Positions 54,724-63,837 are shown, counted from the stretch's first letter. The stretch is DNA of 64,000 nt from Duganella alba (GCF_009674495.1 NZ_WKJN01000023.1:40934-104933); one strand, 5' to 3'. Notes: generated from the sequence alone by a model not told the origin. Translations and numbers: made by a program.

Positions 54724-55770
54724 ATGTCCGAAGCACAAGTAATCGCAACAGATCAAGAACCGGTCCTGACTACCTTCAAAGTGCGCGTGCTGTTGGTCGA
54801 CGACCAGCTGATCATCGTTGAAGCCGTGCGGCGCATGCTGAGCGACCAGCCGGATATCGAATTCCATTACGTGACCGACGCCACCAAGTCGCTGGAGACG
54901 GCGCTGCAGCTGCAGCCGACCGTGATCCTGCAGGACCTGGTGATGCCGTCCATCGACGGCTTCGGCCAGATCGCCCAGTACCGCGCCGAAGAAGGCCTGC
55001 GCCACGTGCCGGTGATCGTGCTGTCGGCGAAGGAAGATCCGAAACTGAAGGCGCACAGCTTTGGCACCGGCGCCAACGACTACATGGTCAAGCTGCCGGA
55101 CAAGCTGGAACTGCTGGCGCGCGTGCGCTACCACTCCGGCGCCCATATCAGCCGCCTGCAACGCGACCAGGCCTTCCGCTTTCTGCGCGAGAGCCAGAAG
55201 CAGCTGGCCGACGCCAACATCGAACTGCAAAAGCTGGCCGCCCTCGACGGCCTGACCGGCATCGCCAACCGCCGCCGCTTCGACGAGACCATGCGCATCG
55301 AATGGCAGCGCGGCCAGCGCGACAAGAAGCCGCTGACGCTGCTGATGTGCGACGTCGACTTCTTCAAACTGTATAACGACAGCTTCGGCCACCTGGCGGG
55401 CGATTTGTGCCTGAAGAAGGTGGCGGCTGTCTTGACTGAACACCTGAAGCGACCGGCCGACCTGGCCGCGCGCTACGGCGGCGAGGAGTTTGCGATTATC
55501 CTGCCGGAGACACCACTGACTGGGGCGCTGATCGTGGCCGAGTCGTGCCGCCGCCACCTGGAGCAGCTCGCGATCGAGAATCCGCAGGCGACCACCGAGA
55601 TGTCGTGCGTGACCATGTCGGTCGGCGTGGCCAGCGTGGTGCCGTCGGCTTCGACAACCGTCGAGGACCTGGTCCAGCAAGCCGACCGGGCCCTGTACGC
55701 CGCCAAGCACGGCGGCCGCAACCGCGTGGTAAGCGCGGAAGACCTGCCCGGTCTTACACCATCGAACTAA
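54724..55770 (+). CDS. wspR: WspR, REC-GGDEF diguanylate cyclase
   Basis: A 348-residue output protein that makes c-di-GMP when phosphorylated. The receiver (20-140) has Asp71 in VILQDLVMPSIDG, and a coiled linker follows. The GGDEF domain has LDGLTGIANRRRFD, the metal site MCDVDFFKLYND and active site RYGGEEFAIILPE near 253. The allosteric I-site RPAD is five residues before GGEEF, so product inhibition is probably retained. Length equals that of P. aeruginosa WspR. The frame is open far upstream in wspF, but the ATG at 54724 has AAGAGA in place. Confidence 0.96.
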   Translation: MSEAQVIATDQEPVLTTFKVRVLLVDDQLIIVEAVRRMLSDQPDIEFHYVTDATKSLETALQLQPTVILQDLVMPSIDGFGQIAQYRAEEGLRHVPVIVLSAKEDPKLKAHSFGTGANDYMVKLPDKLELLARVRYHSGAHISRLQRDQAFRFLRESQKQLADANIELQKLAALDGLTGIANRRRFDETMRIEWQRGQRDKKPLTLLMCDVDFFKLYNDSFGHLAGDLCLKKVAAVLTEHLKRPADLAARYGGEEFAIILPETPLTGALIVAESCRRHLEQLAIENPQATTEMSCVTMSVGVASVVPSASTTVEDLVQQADRALYAAKHGGRNRVVSAEDLPGLTPSN

Positions 55771-55784
55771 GGAAAGACCGCAGC

Positions 55785-56099
55785 ATGAGTGCTCAAATCG
55801 ATCAAGTCAGCGTCGTCAAGAAATCCAACATCTACTTCGACGGCAAGTGCGTGTCGCACACCGTCATCCTGGCCGACGGCAGCAAGAAGACCGTCGGCGT
55901 CATCTTCCCATCCAGCCTGACCTTCAACACCGGCGCGCCGGAAATCATGGAAATCGTCGGCGGCGTGTGCAAGGTGCGACTGGCCGGCGCCAGCGACTGG
56001 AACACCTACGGCGCGGGCCAGGAATTCAACGTGGCAGGCAACACCAGCTTCGATATCGAGACGGTGGAAACCCTCGATTACGTTTGCCACTTCGGCTAA
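55785..56099 (+). CDS. ppnP: Pyrimidine/purine nucleoside phosphorylase (DUF1255)
   Basis: A 104-residue cupin-fold enzyme that splits several nucleosides with phosphate. Family blocks are NIYFDGKCVSHTVILADGSKKTVGVI, PSSLTFNTGAPEIMEIVGG and the WNTYGAGQEFNVAGNTSFDIE stretch, all in the usual order. AAGGAAAG lies ahead of the ATG. It starts 14 bp after wspR and may be read with it. A strong terminator follows. The functional link to the Wsp genes is unclear. Confidence 0.93.
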   Translation: MSAQIDQVSVVKKSNIYFDGKCVSHTVILADGSKKTVGVIFPSSLTFNTGAPEIMEIVGGVCKVRLAGASDWNTYGAGQEFNVAGNTSFDIETVETLDYVCHFG

Positions 56100-56113
56100 A
56101 CAGCGACTACACT

Positions 56114-56139
56114 AAAGCAGACCAAGGTCTGCTTTTTTT
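56114..56139 (+). terminator. Intrinsic terminator after ppnP
   Basis: AAAGCAGACC (56114-56123) pairs with GGTCTGCTTT (56126-56135) around AA, with a T-run. It ends only 6 bp before the ATG of the next gene. Confidence 0.92.
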
Positions 56140-56145
56140 ACGCCC

Positions 56146-57075
56146 ATGATACCGAATCAAAAGCTACTCGCGATTATCGACGCCCAGGTGCAGCTGGTCG
56201 CACTGGGCAATGACCTGAGCGCGGTGATGGACGCCGCGTCGTCCAGGGCGGTCGAACTGACCGGGGCCGATGGCGCCGTGGTGGAACTGCTGGAGGACGA
56301 CGCCATCGTCTACCGCTCCGCCAGCGGCATCGCCGAAGCGCAGCTGGGATTGCGCATGCCGGTGGCGAACAGCCTGTCCGGCCGCGTGCTGACCAGCCGC
56401 AGCGCTGCGCTGTGCAGCGACAGCGAAACCGACGAGCGCGTCAACCGCGACGCCTGCCGCAAGGTCGGCCTGCGCGCGATGGTGATAGTGCCGCTGATCG
56501 CCGGCGGCGAAGCGGTCGCCGTCATGAAGCTGGTGTGGAAGGCGCCGCGCGAATTCAACGAGAACGAAGCGGAGATCGCGCAGCTGCTGGCCAATATGAC
56601 GGCCATGCTGATGCAACGCGCCACGCAGGAAGGTCCGAATGTGCTGAAGCAGCGTTTGACGCTGGATGAAGCCAGCGGCACCGCCAACCGTTCCTTCTTC
56701 TACGAGCAGCTGCAGGCCAAGGTGGCGGCGGCGCAAACGGGGCATGGGCATCTGGGCGTGGCGGTGGTGCGCATCAACGGCATCGCGGCGCTGCCGGAAG
56801 CGCTGGCCGACATCTCGCGCCGCATCGAGCGCGAGTGCCGTCCGGGCGATCTGGTGGCGCGCATCGGCCACGATGAATTCGGCGTGATCTTGAACATGGC
56901 GTCGCGCCGTTCGATCGTCACCAGCCAGCTGCATCGTATCAGCCTGTCGGTGACGGGCGAATCGCTGCCCGGCATCAGCGACGCCGCGCTGCGCCAGGCC
57001 TGCCACACCGGCAGCTCGCTGTATCCCGAAGACGCCCACACCGCGATTGAACTGGTGCAGGCCGCGCGACCTTAA
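56146..57075 (+). CDS. GAF domain protein with degenerate GGDEF domain
   Basis: A 309-residue protein. A GAF domain (about residues 15-160; VVELLEDDAIVYRSASG, ANSLSGRVLTSRSAALCSD, VPLIAGGEAVAVMKLVW) is followed by a GGDEF-like domain. The GGDEF part is eroded: the usual LTGLxNR reads ASGTANRSFF, the metal-binding DxDxFK reads VVRINGIAAL, and GGDEF reads GHDEF. Cyclase activity is therefore unlikely; it may bind GTP or c-di-GMP or only dimerise. No Shine-Dalgarno is present, and the ATG lies just past the ppnP terminator. An alternative ATG is at 56227. Confidence 0.82.
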   Translation: MIPNQKLLAIIDAQVQLVALGNDLSAVMDAASSRAVELTGADGAVVELLEDDAIVYRSASGIAEAQLGLRMPVANSLSGRVLTSRSAALCSDSETDERVNRDACRKVGLRAMVIVPLIAGGEAVAVMKLVWKAPREFNENEAEIAQLLANMTAMLMQRATQEGPNVLKQRLTLDEASGTANRSFFYEQLQAKVAAAQTGHGHLGVAVVRINGIAALPEALADISRRIERECRPGDLVARIGHDEFGVILNMASRRSIVTSQLHRISLSVTGESLPGISDAALRQACHTGSSLYPEDAHTAIELVQAARP

Positions 57076-57146
57076 AACCGGGGTCAGTGCCGACATTCGG
57101 ACATTTCGCTCGCGAAATGTCCGAATGTCGGCACTGACCCCGGTTT
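57075..57146. repeat. Long palindrome, CCGGGGTCAG family, copy 3
   Basis: Perfect 35-bp arms (57075-57109 and 57112-57146) are separated by only 2 bases. The outer AAACCGGGGTCAG tip matches copies 1 and 2; beyond it the arms (TGCCGACATTCGGACATTT) are unrelated to the others. The repeat shares bases with the stop codons of both flanking convergent genes. Confidence 0.95.
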
Positions 57147-58170
57147 AAATGAACACAGGTTCAGGCTCCAGCAGCACGCCATAGCGCGCCTGCACGTCCG
57201 CCTGGATCGCCCTGGCCAGCGCCACCACATCGGCGCCGGTGGCGCCGCCGTTATTCACCAGCACCAGCGCCTGTTTCGGATACACGCCGGCGGCGCCGAG
57301 GTTGCGCCCTTTCCAGCCACATTGATCGATCAGCCAGCCGGCGGCCAGCTTCTCGCTGCCATCCGGCTGCGCATGATGCACCAGCGTCGGAAACTGCGCC
57401 AGCAGCGCCGCGCATTGCGCGCCCGTTACCACCGGATTCTTGAAGAAGCTGCCGGCGTTGCCGATCACCGCAGGATCGGGCAGCTTGCGGCGGCGAATGG
57501 CGATCACCGTGTCGGCCACCTGCTGCGGCGTCGGCGCAGCGATGCCCTGCTCCGCCAGCGCCTGCGCCAGCTCCGCGTAGCGCAGGTTGGGCTGCCACTG
57601 CTTGGGCAGCGCAAAGGTCACGTCGAGAATGATCAGGTGACGGCCTTCCTGCTTGAACACACTGTCGCGGTAAGCGAAGCGGCACGCCGCCGCATCCATC
57701 GCGCGCGTCTCGCCGCTGCGCGGATCGAACACCGTCACGCTGTGGAATACGTCCTTGATTTCCAGCCCGTAGGCGCCAATATTCTGGATGGGCGCCGCGC
57801 CCGCCGTGCCGGGAATCAGCGACAGGTTTTCCAGTCCACCGTAACCTTGCGCCAGCGTCCACTGCACGAACGCATGCCAGTTTTCGCCAGCCGCCGCACG
57901 CACCAAATAATGTTGTTTCGTCTCGCCGGCAAGCGCGCGGCCCTGCAAGGCGATGTGCAGCACCAGGCCGTTGAAGTCGCCCGTCAGCAGCACATTGCTG
58001 CCGCCGCCCAGCACCAGCTTCGGCACCGCAGCCCAATTGGCGTCAGCATAAACGCCGAGCAATTGCTCTCTTTCAGTCACGCGCACATACGCCTGCGCGC
58101 TGGCGGCGATGCCGAAAGTGTTGAGGGACTGAAGCGGAAATTGATGTGAGACAGAAAATGATGCGGACAT
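57145..58170 (-). CDS. murB: UDP-N-acetylenolpyruvoylglucosamine reductase
   Basis: A 341-residue FAD enzyme making UDP-MurNAc. It has the E. coli-type (type I) layout: NTFGIAA start, FAD loop VLGGGSNVLLTG near 55, NLSLIPGTAGAAPIQNIGAYG, the catalytic Ser in GNAGSFFKNPVV near 239, and AAGWLIDQCGWKG. All are intact. The stop codon overlaps a long palindrome shared with the convergent gene, and the gene is divergent from yajQ. Confidence 0.96.
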   Translation of the reverse strand: MSASFSVSHQFPLQSLNTFGIAASAQAYVRVTEREQLLGVYADANWAAVPKLVLGGGSNVLLTGDFNGLVLHIALQGRALAGETKQHYLVRAAAGENWHAFVQWTLAQGYGGLENLSLIPGTAGAAPIQNIGAYGLEIKDVFHSVTVFDPRSGETRAMDAAACRFAYRDSVFKQEGRHLIILDVTFALPKQWQPNLRYAELAQALAEQGIAAPTPQQVADTVIAIRRRKLPDPAVIGNAGSFFKNPVVTGAQCAALLAQFPTLVHHAQPDGSEKLAAGWLIDQCGWKGRNLGAAGVYPKQALVLVNNGGATGADVVALARAIQADVQARYGVLLEPEPVFI

Positions 58171-58324
58171 GGGGAAATAACGAATAAATTTGATCGATTA
58201 TAGAGCGAAACAAGCAAAAAACCAGCGCCGATATGGCAGCGAACGGCAGGTTGTCCGTTAAAATGTCAGTCTTTGATGCAGCCGGATCGATGCGTGCTGC
58301 ATGCCACACGAAAAGGAAATAGTT

Positions 58325-58810
58325 ATGCCGTCGTTTGATGTAGTTTTGGAAGCCGATATGATCGAAGTGAAGAATGCCGTCGAGCAAGCTCAAAAGGAGA
58401 TCGCCACGCGCTTCGACTTCAAGGGTACCGGCGCCGCCGTCGAACAGAAGGACCGCGAGCTGACCATGACCGCCGATGCGGAATTCCAGTTGCAGCAGGT
58501 GCGCGATGTGCTGGTCAACAAGCTGGGCAAGCGCAAGGTCGACGTGCGCTTCCTGGAAGACGGCGAGATCAAGAAGATCGGCGGCGACAAGGTGCGCCAG
58601 GTGCTGAAGGTAAAAAACGGCATCGAGTCCGACGACGCCAAGAAAATCGTGCGCGTCATCAAGGACAGCAAGATGAAGGTGCAGGCCAGCATCCAGGGCG
58701 AATCGGTGCGCATCACCGGCGCCAAGCGCGACGACCTGCAGGCCGCCATGGCGCTGCTGCGCAAGGACGTCACCGAGCTGCCGCTGGAATTCAACAACTT
58801 CCGCGACTGA
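58325..58810 (+). CDS. YajQ family nucleotide/c-di-GMP-binding protein
   Basis: A 161-residue member of the YajQ family. The start MPSFDVVLEADMIEVKNAVEQ, the middle KVRQVLKVKNGIESDDAKKIVRVIKDSKMKVQASIQGE and the end KRDDLQAAMALLRK match family proteins along the length. Xanthomonas and Pseudomonas homologues bind c-di-GMP and act with regulators. It lies 2.5 kb from wspR, which would supply c-di-GMP. The ATG at 58325 follows AAAAGGAAA; the frame is open a little further upstream. Confidence 0.93.
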   Translation: MPSFDVVLEADMIEVKNAVEQAQKEIATRFDFKGTGAAVEQKDRELTMTADAEFQLQQVRDVLVNKLGKRKVDVRFLEDGEIKKIGGDKVRQVLKVKNGIESDDAKKIVRVIKDSKMKVQASIQGESVRITGAKRDDLQAAMALLRKDVTELPLEFNNFRD

Positions 58811-58955
58811 TACTCGTCCACCGCCTGCGCGCGGCACGCCCGGCGTTGCCGCGCCCGTCACAAAGCTGTAGTACACATGGAGTAGAATAAGTCGGAGCTC
58901 CGACCATGCGTACTGCCGCGCGACCGCAATTAAACTCGGTAGTCTAAGGATAGCA

Positions 58956-60212
58956 ATGAAACGTGTTGATGATTTCCGCCTGCGATTTGGCAATGAAGAG
59001 TATGTGCCCATCATGATCGGCGGAATGGGTGTCGATATCTCGACCTCGGAACTGGCACTGGAAGCGGCCCGCCTCGGCGGTATCGGCCACATCTCGGATG
59101 CGATGGTGGAAGACGTGTCGGACCGCAAGTTCGACACCAGCTTCGTCAAGGACAAAACCAAGCTCTACAAGCACAACATCAACAACATGGACAAGTCCAT
59201 GGTGCAGTTCGACCTGCAGCGCCTGGCTGAAGCGCAGCGCCTGCACATCGGCGCCACCATGAAGGCGAAACAGGGCCCGGGCCTGATCTTCGTCAACTGC
59301 ATGGAAAAGCTGACCATGAACGGTCCGCGCGAAACCCTGCGCACCCGTCTGAACGCGGCGCTCGACGCCGGCATTGACGGCATCACGCTGTCGGCCGGCC
59401 TGCACTTCGGTTCGTTCGCGCTGATGGCCGATCACCCGCGCTTCCGCGAAGCCAAGCTGGGCATCATCGTGTCGTCGGTGCGCGCGCTGCAGATCTTCCT
59501 GCGCAAGAACGCCAAGCTGAACCGTTTGCCGGATTACGTCATCGTCGAAGGCCCGCTGGCCGGCGGTCACCTGGGCTTCGGTCCGGAAGACTGGAAAGAC
59601 TACGACCTGATGACCATCATGCTGGAATTGCTGGCTTACTTCAAGGAAGAGAAGCTGGACATTCCACTGATCGCGGCCGGCGGCATCTTCACCGGTTCCG
59701 ATGCGGTCAGGTTCCTGGAAGCCGGCGCGGCGGGCGTGCAAGTGGCCACCCGCTTCACCGTCACCAAGGAATGCGGCCTGCCGGACAAGGTCAAGCAGGA
59801 ATATTTCAAGGCGTCGGAAGAGGACATCGTCGTCAACGGCATCTCGCCGACCGGCTACCCGATGCGCATGCTGAAGAGCACGCCGGCGATCGGCTCGGGC
59901 ATCCGTCCGGGCTGCGAGTCCTACGGCTACTTGCTGGACGCGACCGGCAACTGCGCCTACATCAATTCGTACAACCGCGAAGTGGCGGCGCATCCGAACG
60001 ACAAGAACATCGTCGTGATGGACAAGACCTGCCTGTGCACCCACATGCGCAACTTCAACTGCTGGACCTGCGGCCACTACACCTACAAGCTGAAGGACAC
60101 CTCGTTCAAGAAGCCTGACGGCGAGTACCAGATGCTGACTGCGGAGCACGTGTTCAAGGACTACCAGTTCAGCACGGACGACCAGATCGCCCTGCCTGAA
60201 AAAGAGTTCTGA
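58956..60212 (+). CDS. Nitronate monooxygenase-like flavoenzyme with C-terminal Cys cluster
   Basis: A 418-residue protein with the FMN-binding TIM barrel of the nitronate monooxygenase / 2-nitropropane dioxygenase family: PIMIGGMGVDISTSELALEAARLGGIG at the start, VIVEGPLAGGHLGF near 190 and IPLIAAGGIFTGSDAVRFLEAGAAGVQ near 235. The C-terminal part is longer than in classical members and holds a Cys set, C-x-C-x7-C-x2-C (CLCTHMRNFNCWTCG), near 350, suggesting a metal or Fe-S site. An AAGGA site precedes the ATG. The substrate is unknown. Confidence 0.85.
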   Translation: MKRVDDFRLRFGNEEYVPIMIGGMGVDISTSELALEAARLGGIGHISDAMVEDVSDRKFDTSFVKDKTKLYKHNINNMDKSMVQFDLQRLAEAQRLHIGATMKAKQGPGLIFVNCMEKLTMNGPRETLRTRLNAALDAGIDGITLSAGLHFGSFALMADHPRFREAKLGIIVSSVRALQIFLRKNAKLNRLPDYVIVEGPLAGGHLGFGPEDWKDYDLMTIMLELLAYFKEEKLDIPLIAAGGIFTGSDAVRFLEAGAAGVQVATRFTVTKECGLPDKVKQEYFKASEEDIVVNGISPTGYPMRMLKSTPAIGSGIRPGCESYGYLLDATGNCAYINSYNREVAAHPNDKNIVVMDKTCLCTHMRNFNCWTCGHYTYKLKDTSFKKPDGEYQMLTAEHVFKDYQFSTDDQIALPEKEF

Positions 60213-60219
60213 TGATGAA

Positions 60220-60248
60220 AAACGGCGCCGCAGGCGCCGTTTCTTTTT
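60220..60248. terminator. Bidirectional intrinsic terminator
   Basis: AAACGGCGCC (60220-60229) pairs with GGCGCCGTTT (60233-60242) around GCA, followed by CTTTTT on the plus strand and A/T-rich sequence on the other. It serves the flavoenzyme gene and probably the convergent DHH gene. Confidence 0.88.
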
Positions 60249-60250
60249 GA

Positions 60251-61186
60251 TCAGCCGTCCTTGTTGATCCGGTGGATCAAGGCTTCCAGCACTTCTTCCG
60301 ATCGCTCATTGTCCACCTGGCAGGTGCCGGCGTTCTCGTGGCCGCCGCCGCCGTATTCCAGCATCAGCGCGCCGATGTTGGTCTTCGAGCTGCGGTTCAG
60401 GATCGATTTGCCGGTGGCGAACACGGTGTTCTGATTCTTCAGACCCCACAGCACGTGGATCGAGATATTCGTGTCCGGGAACAGCGCGTAAATGATGAAG
60501 CGGTTGCCGGCGAAGATCACTTCCTCGTTGCGCAGGTCCAGCACCACCAGGTTTTTGTGGATGGTGGCGCAGCGGCGGATCTGCTCCTTGCATTTCGCCG
60601 AGTGCTCAAAGTACAGCTCCTTGCGTTCCTTCACATCCGGCATGTCCATGATCTGTTCGATCGTATGGTCCTTGCAGTAATTGATCAGGTCCATCATCAG
60701 GTTGTAGTTCGAGATGCGGAACTCGCGGAAGCGGCCCAGGCCGGTGCGCGCATCCATCAGGAAGTTCAGCAGATCCCAGCCTTCCGGATTCAGCACTTCC
60801 TGCTCGTTGAAGCGCGCGGCGTCGCCCTTGTCGACCGCCGCCATCATATCGTTCCACGACGCCGGGAAGGCCTTCAGGCCGCCATAGTAGTCGTATACCA
60901 CGCGCGCTGCCGATGGCGCCTCCGGATGGATCACGTGGTTCTGGCGCTCGCCGGTGTTGCGGATGGTTTCCGACAAATGGTGGTCGAACGCGATATGCAC
61001 GCCCTGCACGAACGGCAGGTTGGTCGTGATGTCGTTGTCGCTGATCGCGATCTTACCGTCCTGCATGTCCTTCGGGTGCACGAACAGGATCTCGTCAATC
61101 AAGTCCAGGTGCTTCAGCAGCACCGCACATACCAAACCATCAAAATCGCTACGGGTTACCAAGCGATACTTTTTTGCTTCTGCCAT
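60251..61186 (-). CDS. DHH family phosphoesterase (exopolyphosphatase-like)
   Basis: A 311-residue hydrolase of the DHH/DHHA1 group. The first metal motif is VTRSDFDGLVCAVLL near residue 10, the DHH signature reads HIAFDHHLSETIRN near 70, and the C-terminal glycine-rich substrate motif is YGGGGHENAGTCQV near 285. Relatives act on short oligonucleotides or polyphosphate; which applies here cannot be told. GAGGTAG precedes the ATG. It is convergent with the flavoenzyme gene. Confidence 0.88.
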   Translation of the reverse strand: MAEAKKYRLVTRSDFDGLVCAVLLKHLDLIDEILFVHPKDMQDGKIAISDNDITTNLPFVQGVHIAFDHHLSETIRNTGERQNHVIHPEAPSAARVVYDYYGGLKAFPASWNDMMAAVDKGDAARFNEQEVLNPEGWDLLNFLMDARTGLGRFREFRISNYNLMMDLINYCKDHTIEQIMDMPDVKERKELYFEHSAKCKEQIRRCATIHKNLVVLDLRNEEVIFAGNRFIIYALFPDTNISIHVLWGLKNQNTVFATGKSILNRSSKTNIGALMLEYGGGGHENAGTCQVDNERSEEVLEALIHRINKDG

Positions 61187-61338
61187 GGAGCTACCTCAGG
61201 TGGGTTGGACACCGGTAAATGATACAACTCAATCGCATCGCTGCCCACAAATAGTGACCATACGTTGCATTAAGTCACGATGATTCATACAAAAACAATG
61301 TTACTCTATATGCAATACATAGACCCATTGAGGCCCCC

Positions 61339-62283
61339 ATGAATCTCCGTCTTGCCATCCTGGCCCTGACTGACAAGTACCAGCTATCGGCTCAACAGCA
61401 TGCAGAGCTGAAACAGCTTGCCGGCCTGGGTGCGCCACCGCCCCTGCTCGCGCGCCAGCTGCAGGCCGGCATGGCCGTGCTGGGCGCCGCCTTGGGCGGA
61501 CTCGGCATTCTGTTCTGGCTGGCCGCCAACTGGCAGTCGCTCTCGGGTGCGGGACGCTTCGGGCTGTTGCAAGCCGTGCTGATCGCCGCCCTGCTTGGCG
61601 CCTGGCTGCGTCCGGCGGCGCGGGTGCCGCTGTCGCTGCTCGGCTTCATGACCTGCGGCGGCCTGTTCGCCCACTTCGGCCAGACCTACCAGACCGGCGC
61701 CGATCCATGGCAACTGTTCGCGCTATGGGCGGCGCTGACCTTGCCGCTATGCCTGAACATCCGTCACGCCGCCTTGTGGACAGTGTGGGCCGCAGTGGCC
61801 TTGACCGCTGCCTGGCTGGCGTGCGCCGTCGTGCCCGGGCGCGGCGTGTTCCACAACAGCCTGGGGTCGTGGATACCCGCGATCACCCTGGCGGCGGCAT
61901 TCCGCTTCGCCCCGATCGGCGCCGGACTGTGGCCTATGCGCCTGAGCATGATCTACGCAACCGCGGGCCTGTGCTGGGTCGCCCTCTACAGCCTGTTTGA
62001 AAACCGGCTTGGCGCCGCCTATCTGTTGACGCTGGCCTGTGTCGCCGCGCTGGGCTACCTGTTCAGCCTGCGCAGGATGTTTGATGTGTTCGTGCTGAGT
62101 GCGCTGGGCTTCGGCGCCAATGTGCTGCTGGTCAGCGGCCTGGCGCGCGCGATCCTGGATGATCGTCAAATGGCGACCTCGGCAATCCTGCTGACCGGCT
62201 GCATTGCGGCCGGCCTGCTGGCCGCGACCGTCAAACTGATCGTGCACCTGACGCGCACGCATACCGGGGAGCACATAGCATGA
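61339..62283 (+). CDS. DUF2157 membrane protein
   Basis: A 314-residue inner-membrane protein. A short cytoplasmic helix (LAILALTDKYQLSAQQHAELKQLAG) precedes about nine TMs, the layout of DUF2157 proteins. GAGG precedes the ATG. The end overlaps the next gene by 4 bp (ATGA); DUF2157 genes commonly pair with DUF4401/GDYXXLXY genes, as here. Function is unknown. A small gap of 152 bp separates it from the divergent DHH gene, with no clear promoter motif seen. Confidence 0.85.
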   Translation: MNLRLAILALTDKYQLSAQQHAELKQLAGLGAPPPLLARQLQAGMAVLGAALGGLGILFWLAANWQSLSGAGRFGLLQAVLIAALLGAWLRPAARVPLSLLGFMTCGGLFAHFGQTYQTGADPWQLFALWAALTLPLCLNIRHAALWTVWAAVALTAAWLACAVVPGRGVFHNSLGSWIPAITLAAAFRFAPIGAGLWPMRLSMIYATAGLCWVALYSLFENRLGAAYLLTLACVAALGYLFSLRRMFDVFVLSALGFGANVLLVSGLARAILDDRQMATSAILLTGCIAAGLLAATVKLIVHLTRTHTGEHIA

Positions 62284-63833
62284 GCCGGCAACGCTTGAAC
62301 GACCTGGTGCTGGCCGCCGCCGCGCGCGGCATCCTGCAACCCGACGCCACAGCCCAGCCCATGACGCGTCCATGGCCCATTGTATTGATGACAGGGCTGG
62401 GCGCCTGGCTGGCGGTCATCCCGTTCGTGGCCGTGTTGTTCCTGACGCTTGGCGACCAGTTGGAAAAAGGCGCACTTGGCTATGTGGTCGGCGCCGTCAT
62501 CCTTGGCATGGCCTTGATGGTGCTGCGCAGCGGCAGCCGGTCGGAATTTATCGAGCAGCTGGGCTTTCCCGCGCTGCTGGTGGCCGGCGTTCTGCTGGCT
62601 ATCGGCTTGTACCGCGACCTGCCGCCGGGCTCGGCCAGTGCCGTACTCACGCTGGTGATCATCGGCGCGGCGTGGGCCGCGCCGCAAATCTGGCTGCGTA
62701 CCCTGCTGGGTGCGCTGGCTGCCGCGGCCTTTGTCGCCATGGCTGCCGGCTACCGCACCTTCGAACACGCGCAACTGCCCAACGGCCTGCACTGTGCATT
62801 GCTGGTGTGGCTGGTGGCCGTGAGCTGGTCGGACAGCCACCCCGTCTCGGGCCTCAATGCGCGCGGCGCCATCGCGCTGGACGCGATCGCATCTGGCTGG
62901 GCGGCCATGCTGTTGCTGGGATTGGCGTATAGCTCCGGAAAAACTTTCATGATCGGCGCACTGCTGGAACCTTTGCCGGGCGACAGCCTTGGCTTGACCC
63001 GCGACCCGCTGTCGCGCACGTTTTCGATCGTGCTGGCCGGCAGCGGCGCGGCATGGCTGGCCCATCGTTGGCCGGCGTGCCGCGCGCCACACATATTGCT
63101 TGCGGTCGCGCTGCTGCTCGTGCTGTCGTGGGTGATGCCACTGCTGGGCGGCGCGCTGCTGATCCTGGCGATTTGCACCACCAGCGCACGTCCGCTGCTG
63201 GCGGTGGCTGCCGCCGTATCGGCAGCATGGATCATCGGCGGCTTCTATTACCAGCTCAACATGCCGCTGGCCAGCAAAGCGCTCATCATGGCTGCGGTCG
63301 GCGCCGCTTTCGGCCTGATCGGATGGCTGAACTGGCCGCGCCGCGCAAGCGCGCCAGCACAAACGCCCGCGCGGCCGCCCAGGCTGATGGCACTGTCGCT
63401 GCTGGCGATACTGGTCGTGATCAACGGCGGCATCTGGCAAAAAGAAAACCTGATTCGCCATGGCCGCCCGGTATTTATCGAGTTGGCGCCGGTTGATCCA
63501 CGTTCGCTGATGCAGGGTGATTACATGCGCCTGAACTTCCGCCTGCCGCACCTGGGCGACGCGGACCGGCGCACCAAAGTCGTCGCGAAAATCGACAGCC
63601 GGGGCGTTGCCGTCATCCAGCAGGCGGCCTCGGGCGCGCCGCTGGCGCCGGATGAAATCCTGATTGAATTGGTGAACACCGGCAGCGGGCTGCGGCCGGT
63701 CAGCGATGCCTGGTATTTCAAGGAAGGCGAAGGAAAGCGCTGGCAGCAAGCCAGATACGGCGAGTTCCGCATCGATGGCAACGGCCGCACACTGCTGGTC
63801 AATCTGCGCGGCGCCAACCTGGAAGCGCTGTAA
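62280..63833 (+). CDS. DUF4401-GDYXXLXY fusion membrane protein
   Basis: A 517-residue protein that joins two parts often encoded separately. A polytopic DUF4401-like region (about residues 1-350) begins PWPIVLMTGLGAWLAVIPF. A TM at about 375-392 is then followed by a periplasmic GDYXXLXY domain with its name-giving motif in RSLMQGDYMRLNFRLP near 415. It is translationally coupled to the DUF2157 gene. The role is unknown. It runs to the terminator shared with the rRNA operon. Confidence 0.85.
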   Translation: MSRQRLNDLVLAAAARGILQPDATAQPMTRPWPIVLMTGLGAWLAVIPFVAVLFLTLGDQLEKGALGYVVGAVILGMALMVLRSGSRSEFIEQLGFPALLVAGVLLAIGLYRDLPPGSASAVLTLVIIGAAWAAPQIWLRTLLGALAAAAFVAMAAGYRTFEHAQLPNGLHCALLVWLVAVSWSDSHPVSGLNARGAIALDAIASGWAAMLLLGLAYSSGKTFMIGALLEPLPGDSLGLTRDPLSRTFSIVLAGSGAAWLAHRWPACRAPHILLAVALLLVLSWVMPLLGGALLILAICTTSARPLLAVAAAVSAAWIIGGFYYQLNMPLASKALIMAAVGAAFGLIGWLNWPRRASAPAQTPARPPRLMALSLLAILVVINGGIWQKENLIRHGRPVFIELAPVDPRSLMQGDYMRLNFRLPHLGDADRRTKVVAKIDSRGVAVIQQAASGAPLAPDEILIELVNTGSGLRPVSDAWYFKEGEGKRWQQARYGEFRIDGNGRTLLVNLRGANLEAL

Positions 63834-63837
63834 ACGC

